Shown one piece after another: positions 26,108-33,001 of a stretch of DNA of 35,396 nt. This DNA is from Limimaricola litoreus. Its GTDB lineage: Bacteria; Pseudomonadota; Alphaproteobacteria; Rhodobacterales; Rhodobacteraceae. Position 1 is the stretch's first letter. The number at the start of each line of letters is the position of its first letter. A program made the position numbers and the translations under genes. Under the pieces are notes generated by a model. The model ran no database searches. It was given only the letters and a program-made list of their open reading frames with translations, and had not been told where the DNA came from. The stretch is taken from NCBI RefSeq assembly GCF_024159025.1, contig NZ_JAMYXC010000161.1, positions 1 to 35,396 of the forward strand, read 5' to 3'.

Positions 26108-26680
26108 ATGCTGCGAGATATTTTCTATGTTCATGGCTTCGGAAGCCGCTTCAATCCGGACAGCGACAAGATCGCCGCGCTCAATGCCTTGGGACCGGTA
26201 CGGGGCGAGAACTACGATTTCACCGCTACTTACCCCGAAACCATGAATCATCTGTTGGAAGCGGTTGAGGGTGCAGACCTCTTGGTCGGTACCTCGCTTG
26301 GAGGTTATTTCGCAGCCCGCCTCGGTAGTCAGCTGGGCGTGCCTTTCGTATCGGTGAACCCGGCCATCTCGCCCGCATCGAGTCTGAGGGCGCATCTCGG
26401 CAGTGGGACCGATCACTACGGGGCGTCCTTCGTGCTCGCTGAGCAAACGCTGGAGTCATACCCCGACTACACAGCAGATCTCGACCCTGCACTTGGCCTT
26501 GTCCTAGTCGACGAGGGGGATGAGGTCATCCCCGTAGACCGCACGCTGAAGGTCGTTCGTGATGCCGGCATCGACGTGATCACCTTTCCCGGAGGAGACC
26601 ACCGCTTCCGCCATATGCGCGAAGCCATTCCTTCCATCCGGGACCACCTGCGCCGAAAGCAGGGGGTGGAACGTGTCTGA
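26108..26680 (+). CDS. YqiA-like alpha/beta-hydrolase (esterase)
   Basis: A 190-aa single-domain serine esterase of the YqiA/UPF0227 type. It has the oxyanion-side YVHGFGS near the N-terminus, nucleophile elbow GTSLGG with Ser63, a probable acid at Asp138 (DEGDEVIP) and His165 in GGDHRF. E. coli YqiA hydrolyses short acyl esters; the natural substrate here is unknown. I chose ATG 26108 because AGGGGAA lies just upstream and the fold begins there. An alternative ATG at 25877 overlaps the helicase stop (ATGA) and would add 77 residues without recognisable sequence. The 227-base stretch 25881-26107 is otherwise empty. The stop overlaps the next gene by 8 bases, so the two are co-translated. Confidence 0.8.
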   Translation: MLRDIFYVHGFGSRFNPDSDKIAALNALGPVRGENYDFTATYPETMNHLLEAVEGADLLVGTSLGGYFAARLGSQLGVPFVSVNPAISPASSLRAHLGSGTDHYGASFVLAEQTLESYPDYTADLDPALGLVLVDEGDEVIPVDRTLKVVRDAGIDVITFPGGDHRFRHMREAIPSIRDHLRRKQGVERV

Positions 26681-27710
26681 CCGGAAATATGACCTGATCC
26701 TTGCCTCATTGCTCGGTGGAGCGATGGGCGACAGCCTCGGCGCCGAGATCGAATTTTGGCCGCTCCGTGACATTCGGGGCCACTTTCCCGAGGGCCTGAC
26801 CGAGCTTCCCCCACATGACGGCCGGCGCGGGGCGATTACGGATGACACCCAGATGACGCTCTTTACGGCCGAAGGGTTGATCACCGCCATTCTTCGCCAA
26901 GACGCACGGGGCATCTGCGATCCCGTCAGTGTCGTCCATCACGCGTTGCTGCGTTGGTTGAAAACTCAAGAAATCTCGCCCCGGATGCAGGTCGATTCCG
27001 GCGGATTGCTGGCCGATCAACGGCTTCATCGCCGCCGCGCACCGGGCAACACCTGCCTTTCGAGCCTCGCTGCTGCCGAACGTTTCGGGGACACGGCGCG
27101 GAACGATTCCAAGGGCTGCGGGGCGATCATGCGGGTGGCGCCGGTGGCCTTTCTGAACGGGGCCAATCATGTCCAGCTGGCCATGGGCTGCTCAGCCCTG
27201 ACCCATGGCCATGTCGCCGGGCAAGAGGCGGCGGCTGCTTGGGCTTCGATCCTCTCGGCAGCATTTCGAGGAAACGATGTCGAAGAGGCTGCCAGATCAC
27301 TGCTCGGTCGTTTCCGTATCGAGACAGACAACGCTCTCCGTGCGGCGCTCGACGCACCGAGGGATGGCAAGCCCGAAACCATCGAGGATCTGGGCGGCGG
27401 TTGGGTCGCCGAAGAAGCGCTGGCCATCGCGCTTTATTCCGTCCTGGCAGCGAACGGGTTCGAGCATGGACTTCGCATCGCGGTCACCCATTCTGGGGAC
27501 AGCGACAGCACTGGAGCCATCGCCGGCAATCTGCTTGGCCTTTGCTACCCGGATGAAGTCCTGGCGCACCGTTGGAGGACGCAGCTGGAATGCCTCGATC
27601 TGATCGAAGTGATCGCTCACGATCTTTGGCTCGCCGCACACGCGGGGTCGGGGAGGGGTTTCGGCTGTAATCCCGAAGCAGAGCTACGTGGTCGATATGC
27701 CGGATATTGA
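26673..27710 (+). CDS. ADP-ribosylglycohydrolase (DraG/ARH family)
   Basis: This 345-aa enzyme should remove ADP-ribose from proteins, nucleic acids or small molecules. All metal-site motifs are present: GAMGDSLGAEIE near residue 15, ITDDTQMTLFTAEG near 50, the KGCGAIMRVAP loop near 150 and the C-terminal HSGDSDSTGAIAGN near 272, which supply the acidic residues for two Mg2+ ions. Length is normal for the family. The GTG start has AGGGGGTGG upstream and overlaps the esterase gene by 8 bases. No ADP-ribosyltransferase is visible in the operon, so the modification it reverses must come from elsewhere (for example a phage or toxin), or its substrate is a free metabolite. This point is inference. 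Confidence 0.9.
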   Translation: MSDRKYDLILASLLGGAMGDSLGAEIEFWPLRDIRGHFPEGLTELPPHDGRRGAITDDTQMTLFTAEGLITAILRQDARGICDPVSVVHHALLRWLKTQEISPRMQVDSGGLLADQRLHRRRAPGNTCLSSLAAAERFGDTARNDSKGCGAIMRVAPVAFLNGANHVQLAMGCSALTHGHVAGQEAAAAWASILSAAFRGNDVEEAARSLLGRFRIETDNALRAALDAPRDGKPETIEDLGGGWVAEEALAIALYSVLAANGFEHGLRIAVTHSGDSDSTGAIAGNLLGLCYPDEVLAHRWRTQLECLDLIEVIAHDLWLAAHAGSGRGFGCNPEAELRGRYAGY

Positions 27711-28311
27711 TGAGTTCCCCAGCCTCCTGGAGATGATCGCCGATCACATGACGCGCCATGCACAAAACGAGGCTCGGTTCTGTCAGATGATCGGCATACG
27801 CACCCCTCGAGCGGTGCGCGCGTTTTTCGAGCGGCTCGCGACAAATGACATGATCCACATGAAACACCACCGGCGCCAGCTGGCAGGGGCGCTGGACCTG
27901 CCAATCGAGATCGTCGATGCCGCCATCGAGCACTCAGCTGAGCGCCTTGCGGCCGAGCGTGAAGCGGCATGGCGCGCCGCTTTCCTCCCGCACGCCGTTC
28001 TTGTGACCCAGAACAGGCGTCCCAGCCAGATCGTGATCGCGGCCATGGCCGGCGCCGAGAAGAAGATGTCGATCGAACTTCCGGCTTCGCTGCCGAAGCT
28101 GAGCTGGCCCAAGCATGTGGTCCGGCAACTCCCTGAAGGGGTTCCCGGGTTCGGCTTTGTGACCGGTTTCGTGATCAATTACAGTCCGGATCAGGCGGTT
28201 CGCTTCGATCTGGATGGCCAGCCGCTTGCCGCGCTACCGGCTGCCTATCGCCCCGTGAAATTCCGCCTGTCGCGCCAGGCACAAGAGCTGAGAAAGATGG
28301 TTGATGATTGA
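27697..28311 (+). CDS. Unrecognised 204-aa protein of the nuclease-ARH operon
   Basis: I do not recognise this family. The N-terminal third (MIADHMTRHAQNEARFCQMI, then RTPRAVRAFFERLATNDM) looks like a helix-turn-helix or four-helix segment. The middle starts with a basic, Glu-rich helix. The C-terminal half contains beta-type stretches such as PGFGFVTGFVINYSPDQA and ends with a charged helix. There are no cysteines in likely metal sites and no signal peptide. The start is ambiguous between GTG 27688 and ATG 27697; either overlaps the end of the ARH gene by about 14-23 bases, and its own stop overlaps the next start. Tight coupling implies a joint function, possibly DNA binding or an adaptor. 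Confidence 0.7.
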   Translation: MPDIDEFPSLLEMIADHMTRHAQNEARFCQMIGIRTPRAVRAFFERLATNDMIHMKHHRRQLAGALDLPIEIVDAAIEHSAERLAAEREAAWRAAFLPHAVLVTQNRRPSQIVIAAMAGAEKKMSIELPASLPKLSWPKHVVRQLPEGVPGFGFVTGFVINYSPDQAVRFDLDGQPLAALPAAYRPVKFRLSRQAQELRKMVDD

Positions 28312-29212
28312 TGCCCTCGACGTAATCCCCGACATCCATGCCGACGTCGACCGTTTGAAACTCAGCCTGGCGCAGTGCACTGCAAAGGTGGGTTTCCTGG
28401 GCGATTTCATCGATGCTGGTAAGGCTTGCCGCATGCCGGATGATCGGGCCGTTCTTCAGCGCGTGAGAGGCCTTGTGGAAGGTGGCCGAGCCGTGGCCGT
28501 CATGGGTAATCATGAGCTGAATGCCATCCTCTTCCATCGGACCGGGATCGACGGCACTCCCCTGCGCGCTCATAGTGAAAAGAACCGCGCCCAGCACCGA
28601 AGCTTCGTTCAGCAGGTCGGTGTTGCGAGTGAGGAAGCCCTGGATTGGACAGATTGGTTCCTAACCCTGCCGCTTTGGCTCGATTTGGGGAGCCTGCGAC
28701 TGGTCCACGCCTATTGGAGCGATACTGACATCGCCGAAGTCGCAGCGCGCCGGCCTGATGGCCGCCTTGCCGAGGAAGACCTCTACGAGATCGCCGCTGA
28801 AAGCACCGAATTCGGCCGTGCCGTGAACCGCCTGACGTCCGGACCTGAGATTCAACTCCCCGCCGGCTACGCGTTTCGTGACTTGGGAGAGCATGAGCGA
28901 ACGCAGATGCGGCTGGCATGGTGGCGAACTGACGCAAAGACATGGCGCGATGCGGCTCTTTCTGTGCCCAATCCATCTGACTTGCCCGACACTCCTCTTC
29001 CACAGGAAAGGGGGGCTGAGATCTATTCGGCCGATGCGCCTCCTGTGCTGATGGGCCACTATAAGATGAAAGGCCGCCCCCAGATTGAGACGTCGAACGC
29101 CGCCTGCCTTGATTACCCAGAAACGCCGGTCGTGATGAAATTTCGAGGCGAGACGGACCTCAGGTCGGTAAAGCTGGTGGAGTGCGAGACCTCAGAAGAT
29201 TGCTTGCCATGA
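28304..29212 (+). CDS. Calcineurin-like metallophosphoesterase
   Basis: A 302-aa two-metal phosphoesterase with the canonical motifs in order: DIH (Asp10, His12), GDFID (Asp34, Asp37), GNHE (Asn69, His70), then LVHAYW near residue 135 and LMGHY near 250. The GDxxD/GNHE spacing is like that of PPP-type protein phosphatases and ApaH-like dinucleotide hydrolases. It could remove phosphate from proteins, split dinucleotides or act on nucleic acid ends; the sequence does not decide. Next to an ADP-ribosylglycohydrolase, an ADP-ribose phosphoester or NAD-derived substrate is an attractive guess. ATG 28304 overlaps the preceding stop by 8 bases, and its own stop forms ATGA with the next start. Confidence 0.85.
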   Translation: MIDALDVIPDIHADVDRLKLSLAQCTAKVGFLGDFIDAGKACRMPDDRAVLQRVRGLVEGGRAVAVMGNHELNAILFHRTGIDGTPLRAHSEKNRAQHRSFVQQVGVASEEALDWTDWFLTLPLWLDLGSLRLVHAYWSDTDIAEVAARRPDGRLAEEDLYEIAAESTEFGRAVNRLTSGPEIQLPAGYAFRDLGEHERTQMRLAWWRTDAKTWRDAALSVPNPSDLPDTPLPQERGAEIYSADAPPVLMGHYKMKGRPQIETSNAACLDYPETPVVMKFRGETDLRSVKLVECETSEDCLP

Positions 29213-29457
29213 TTCCCGACAAAAGCGACAGCGAAGCAGCGCGCGATATGGCGCAGATCTATGCGGAGATCGGCCCCGTGGCTGTTAAACATGGTCCAGG
29301 ATCGGGTCATGGTGTGGCCGTCGCAGGCGACGGAGGCATTTTGGTCTATCCCCGGATCAGGTCGGACCCGCTTGCCTCCCTCAAGCTCAGCAGGAACGAA
29401 GCAACAAGGTTTCAGGATTGGCAAGCCGTGGCCGCTGCCGGCTGGCGAGTTGATTAA
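29209..29457 (+). CDS. Small 82-aa protein, last gene of the operon
   Basis: The ATG overlaps the phosphoesterase stop in an ATGA motif, which supports translation. The product (MIPDKSDSEAARDMAQIYAE..., ending AAGWRVD) is soluble, with an N-terminal helix followed by a beta-rich GPVAVKHGPGSGHGVAVAGDG region. I do not recognise the family, and no catalytic motif is visible. Because it is coupled to the phosphoesterase it may be its partner or regulator. A hairpin with 7-bp arms follows its stop by two bases, consistent with the operon ending here. Confidence 0.6.
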   Translation: MIPDKSDSEAARDMAQIYAEIGPVAVKHGPGSGHGVAVAGDGGILVYPRIRSDPLASLKLSRNEATRFQDWQAVAAAGWRVD

Positions 29458-29459
29458 AC

Positions 29460-29485
29460 CGGCCCGCCGACATCAGTCCGGGCCG
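29460..29485 (+). terminator. Hairpin after the nuclease-ARH-phosphoesterase operon
   Basis: CGGCCCG and CGGGCCG form perfect 7-bp arms with a 12-base loop, starting two bases after the TAA of the last gene. It lacks a T-run, so it may be a weak or Rho-assisted terminator. Position is the main argument. Confidence 0.5.
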
Positions 29486-29614
29486 TAAGGAGCTACGCCA
29501 CGCCCCGGAACATGACCTCTCAGCCGCGCTTGCGAGGAGCTCCGACAGTGCAGCGGGCGAAGTTATTTCAGCCGGAAATTGGGCTATTTAACTCCCAGGC
29601 TGGCCGCGAAGAAT

Positions 29615-29874
29615 GTCAGGCTTGATTTGCGTCAAGACGCGCCATGGAGAAAGGAGGGACAGCTTATAGCTGTCCCTCCCTGACCCTCAAAGGGTGCGAT
29701 CACCGAAAACATTGGATTCCCCGGATGTCTTCGAGCCCTCACAAGATGAGAACGCATAGCTCCGGTCGTCCAACTCTATCCTGACCCCTCATGGGGAACG
29801 ATCACGAGGCTCTGGCCTCAGACCGTATATGGGTCGCAGAAAAGCCGGTCCAAAATCGTAGAGCGCGAGCGATC
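29615..29874. repeat. Right copy of 260-bp direct repeat, cut by IS21
   Basis: Same orientation as 9999-10258, ungapped and about 92% identical by hand count. The three hairpins are kept: 29653-29679, 29683-29695 and 29785-29796. Similarity stops exactly at 29874, where the IS21 end begins, so IS21 entered or recombined within this copy. An 18-base match further left (29521-29538 against 9909-9926, shifted by 4 bases) suggests an older, longer repeat. The two copies frame 19.4 kb of accessory genes, and homologous recombination between them could delete that segment. Confidence 0.85.
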
Positions 29875-30020
29875 TGTCAACGGCGGACTAAGAACCGGCC
29901 ACGCGGCGGCGCAAAACCAGGCCAGCGGCGCGGCGGCAAGCGCCATGCCGCGCGCGCTTGCCCCATAGCTGGCGCGTGGCATGGCGCTTTGGCCCGCAGG
30001 GCCAATCCTGTGACGGGTGA

Positions 30021-30784
30021 TCAGGTTGGGGCTTCGGCCTTTCGGGCGCGGCTTTGGCCGAACCGATAGCTGTCGCCGTTCATCTCGAGGATGTTGACGT
30101 GGTGTGTCAGCCTGTCGAGCAGTGCACCGGTCAGGCGTTCGGTGCCGAAGGTTTCGGTCCATTCGTCGAACGGCAGGTTGCTGGTGATCATCGTCGAGCC
30201 GCGCTCATAGCGCTGCGCGATCACCTCGAACAGAAGCTCGGCACCAGTCTTGGAGAGCGGCACGAAGCCCAACTCGTCGATGATGAGCAGCTTGACCGCA
30301 GCCAACTGCTTTTGCAGGCGGAGCAGGCGGCGTTCGTCGCGGGCCTCCATCAGCTCGTTGACCAGCGCGGCAGCGGTGATGAAGCTGACCGGCAGCCCCT
30401 TCTGGCAGGCGGCCAGCCCCCGCCCGAGGGCAACATGCGTTTTGCCGGTTCCACTGGCCCCAAGGTGATGACGTTCTCGCGTCGGTCGATCCATTCGCAG
30501 CGGGCGAGCTCCAGCATCTGCATCTTGTTCAGCTTGGGGATCGCCTTGAAGTCGAAGCTGTCGAGGCTCTTGGTGGCCGGGAACTTCGCGGCCTTGATAC
30601 GGCGCTCGACCATCCGCTGCTCGCGGTCGATCAGCTCCAGCTCGGCCAAGCGGGCTAGGAACTGGACATGGTCCAGCCCCTCGATGGCGCACTGGCGGCC
30701 GAGCTTCTCATATTCCCGCAGGAAGGTGGGCAGCTTCAGCGTCTTCAGATGATCCGCGAGCAGGATCTTCGGCGCGTCGATCAT
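30021..30784 (-). pseudogene. istB: IS21 helper ATPase IstB, frameshifted
   Basis: IstB is the AAA+ helper that selects target DNA for IstA. The first frame (from ATG 30784) reads MIDAPKILLADHLKTLKLPT and reaches RRENVITLGP. The continuation GTGKTHVALGRGLAAC, with LLIIDELGFVPL (Walker B) and the C-terminal ITSNLPFDEW, is in another frame ending at 30021. One base appears to be missing near 30455-30462, inside the Walker A loop (expected GPSGTGKT). With one base added the protein would be 254 aa, the normal length. Its start overlaps the istA stop by 4 bases. Unless this is a sequencing error or programmed shift, the IS cannot make full IstB. Confidence 0.85.
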
Positions 30785-32268
30785 GCCGCATCCCCCGACA
30801 GGAGCGACATGTAGCTGACGGCCTTCGTGGTCGCGACATGAGCGCGCGGCAGATAGGGGTAGACGTCGAGGTCCAGCTTCGGCGGCCGTTTTTCGACCTG
30901 GCAGAGAACGAGGTGCTTCACGGCATCGAAGCCGACCGCGCCCAAGTGCAGCGCCTTCTTCACGGCGGCGTGGAGATCATCGATGTCGAAGGTCTCCAGC
31001 AGGCGCAGGACTTGCACATACTCCCGCCGCCCTGCCTTGGTCATCCGTGCTTCCATCAGGCGGCGCAGGGTCGCGAACTCCGACGGCAGGTCCCATTCGG
31101 CCAAGGGGGCCGCCTGGTCCAGGGCGTTGGCCTTGCGCTCGATCAGCGGGAGGTAGTGGACCGGGTCGAAGACCATGTCCTCGCGGCCGTAGCAGCGGGG
31201 ATGGCGTGCGATGACCTGGCCGCCGCAGCCGATCACGACCGCGTCGACATACCCCCTGATCCAGACGTCGCGGTAGCCATAGGCGACCGGCACCGAGTAA
31301 TCGTTGGTCCTGTAGCGCACCAGAGCTTGGGAGCTGACCCGCCCGGTGGCCTGATCGCAGGCATCGAACGGCGCAGCCGGCAGGTCGGCCATCGCTGCCA
31401 GATCCCGCGCGAGCCGCTCTCCGATGGTCTCGGACTGGCCGCGCAGGACATCAGCCTGGCGCTTGCGGCATTGCCCCGCCAGATAGGCATTGAACGCGTC
31501 CCAGCTCGCGAACCGCGGGATCGGCACCATGAAGTTGCGGCGGGAGTAGCCGACCAGGCCCTCCGCGTTGCCCTTGTCGTTTCCCTTGCCTGGACGGCCG
31601 TAGCGGTCGCGGAACAGGTAGTGCGACAGAAACCCGCTAAAGAGCGTGGCGCGCTTGCGCGTTCCGTCCGGCAGGATCTTCGCAACCAGGCAGCGGTCGT
31701 TGTCGTAGAGAACCGACGCGGGCACCTTGCCGAAGAAGGCAAAGGCGTGGACGTGGCCATCGACCCAAGCTTCCGCTGTCGCCGCGGGATAAGCCCGCAC
31801 GAAACAGGCATCGCTGTGCGGCAAGTCCATGACGAAGAAATGCGCCTTCTGTTCGATCCCGCCGATGACGACCACTGCCTCACCGAAGTCGGCCTGGGCG
31901 TGACCCGGCGGATGCGCCAACGGCACGAACATCTCGCGACCGTGCCGTTCCCGCTCCCGCATGTAATCTTTGACGATCGTGTAGCCGCCGGTGAACCCGT
32001 GCTCGTCACGGAGCCGCTCGAACACCCGCTTCGCCGTGTGCCGTTGCTTGCGATGGACCCCGCGATCGTTCTCCAGCCAGCCGTCGATGATGCCGGTGAA
32101 GGCATCCAGCTTTGGCCGCTTCACAGGGGCCGTTCGCCGGTATCCAGGGGGAACCGAGAACGCCATCATCTTGGCTACGGTGTCGCGCGAGACGTTGAAG
32201 TGCCGAGCGGCCTCGCGCTGGCTCATCCCCTCGGCACAGGCCAGTCGAACCTTGCGATACAAGTCCAC
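30781..32268 (-). CDS. istA: IS21 transposase IstA
   Basis: A 495-aa DDE transposase. The N-terminus has a helix-turn-helix (GMSQREAARHFNVSRDTVAKM). The catalytic triad is visible as QADFGEA, LYDNDR and GNAEGLVGY. Length and layout match intact IstA. The frame opens at GTG 32268 with GGGAGGGCGGGAGG upstream. Family members usually start MFTVDLY, and here an ATT codon stands where that Met would be (32277), so GTG is the likeliest start. The stop overlaps istB by 4 bases. The gene seems functional, but transposition would need IstB from another copy. Confidence 0.92.
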   Translation of the reverse strand: MDLYRKVRLACAEGMSQREAARHFNVSRDTVAKMMAFSVPPGYRRTAPVKRPKLDAFTGIIDGWLENDRGVHRKQRHTAKRVFERLRDEHGFTGGYTIVKDYMRERERHGREMFVPLAHPPGHAQADFGEAVVVIGGIEQKAHFFVMDLPHSDACFVRAYPAATAEAWVDGHVHAFAFFGKVPASVLYDNDRCLVAKILPDGTRKRATLFSGFLSHYLFRDRYGRPGKGNDKGNAEGLVGYSRRNFMVPIPRFASWDAFNAYLAGQCRKRQADVLRGQSETIGERLARDLAAMADLPAAPFDACDQATGRVSSQALVRYRTNDYSVPVAYGYRDVWIRGYVDAVVIGCGGQVIARHPRCYGREDMVFDPVHYLPLIERKANALDQAAPLAEWDLPSEFATLRRLMEARMTKAGRREYVQVLRLLETFDIDDLHAAVKKALHLGAVGFDAVKHLVLCQVEKRPPKLDLDVYPYLPRAHVATTKAVSYMSLLSGDAA

Positions 32269-32386
32269 GGTGAAAATCCTCCCGCCCTCCCTGCCTCCAG
32301 AAAGGGTAAAGGTGGACGACTTTTACGCCGCCCGCAGCAGGCTCACCCCGCCGCTACCGTGGCCGACTTTCTCACCGCCGTTCTCA

Positions 32387-32700
32387 GGCGTCAGCGCCGG
32401 CTCGAAATTGTCGTTCATCACTTTGTCCTCGATTCCGTTTATGACGGCGAGGAGCCGGGTTGCGCGTCTCATCGCCTCGACCCGGATTTCGGTCTTTAGC
32501 GAGAAGCACAGAAAATTTCGGGCACCTTTTTCGCGGATGACCTTGGGGCAACGCTTTCGGAAGTAATAGATGCGCCCGCGCCGCTGAAGGTAGGGGCCGG
32601 CGGGGCGACGGCCACGGGGCGCGGTACGGCGTGCGGAGGGAGGCCCGCCGGCCTGACCGGCAGGGGACGACGACAGGTCGTGTGTCACACCATGTGTCAT
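32387..32700 (-). pseudogene. Tyrosine-type integrase, N-terminal fragment (DUF6538-type), cut by IS21
   Basis: About 104 residues remain from ATG 32700. The segment GPYLQRRGRIYYFRKRCPKV, followed by a region with FSLKTEIRVEAMRRATRL, is the N-terminal DUF6538 domain found on phage-type site-specific recombinases of Rhodobacterales. The frame enters the IS21 end at 32386; the core-binding and catalytic R-H-R-Y domains are absent and not found elsewhere in the window. It lies 86 bases beyond the 3' end of tRNA-Gln and reads away from it, the normal layout of an island integrase at its tRNA attachment site. It probably inserted the accessory DNA to its left and is now inactive. Confidence 0.75.
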
Positions 32701-32785
32701 AGTTCGCGACGCGCCTGACACAGCGTTTTGCGACAGCGATCTGTCGACCCTATATTCTTGGGCTTTTGGCGATTTTGGGAAAACC

Positions 32786-32860
32786 TGGCTGGGGTGGTAG
32801 GATTCGAACCTACGATACACGGTACCAAAAACCGATGCCTTACCACTTGGCTACACCCCA
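32786..32860 (-). tRNA. tRNA-Gln (anticodon TTG)
   Basis: On the minus strand the gene starts TGGGGTGTAGCCAAGTGG. The acceptor stem TGGGGTG pairs with CACCCCA, there is a TTTTGGT anticodon loop (anticodon TTG) between TCGGT and ACCGT, a GTTCGAATC T-loop, and an encoded CCA at 32788-32786. It folds as a standard 75-base tRNA. Its 3' end faces the truncated integrase, so it is the likely attachment site of the island. I found no second copy of its 3' end in the window. Confidence 0.95.
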
Positions 32861-32954
32861 GCAGGTGTGGCGGCTGTCTAACCTTGTCGTGCGGGGGGTT
32901 CAAGACCGGAAATCGCGGTTTTTGCATCTTCCGCGAGGGCAATTTCGCCGTGGC

Positions 32955-32990
32955 GGGGCGTGGAATCCTTCATCGCGGATCCCACGCCCC
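32955..32990 (-). terminator. Hairpin downstream of kdsA
   Basis: GGGGCGTGG and CCACGCCCC (9 bp, extended by ATCC/GGAT after one mismatch) form a strong stem starting 12 bases past the kdsA stop on the minus strand. No T-run is present, so termination would not be classical. It separates kdsA from the tRNA-Gln gene, which is also leftward. Confidence 0.45.
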
Positions 32991-33001
32991 GAAGGACGGG
33001 G

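Larger units (their letters stand above)
29875..32386 (-). mobile_element. IS21-family insertion sequence (istA + frameshifted istB)
   Basis: The element is 2512 bases, typical of IS21. Ends are inferred from matching termini: TGTCAACGGCGG at 29875 and, on the opposite strand from 32386, TGAGAACGGCGG. Both are followed ten bases later by GGCCAC, and both begin with the family's TG. The left end coincides with the break in the direct-repeat alignment and the right end with the break in the integrase gene. The flanks (GCGATC on the left, GGCGTC on the right) show no target duplication, so this copy probably arose by recombination between two IS21 elements or by an adjacent deletion. Confidence 0.85.

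Noticed and set aside
30838-32499. 553-codon rightward ORF across istA and the integrase fragment
   Set aside because: Antisense to istA and crosses the IS21/integrase junction, which a real old gene would not do.
1-32785. Second copy of the tRNA-Gln 3' end (left attachment site)
   Set aside because: I scanned for the GGGGTGGTAGGATTCGAA segment and found only short chance matches such as those near 6037 and 11271.
32955-32990. Riboswitch or leader for kdsA
   Set aside because: The stem is downstream of the kdsA stop, not upstream of its start, so a terminator-like role is more sensible.
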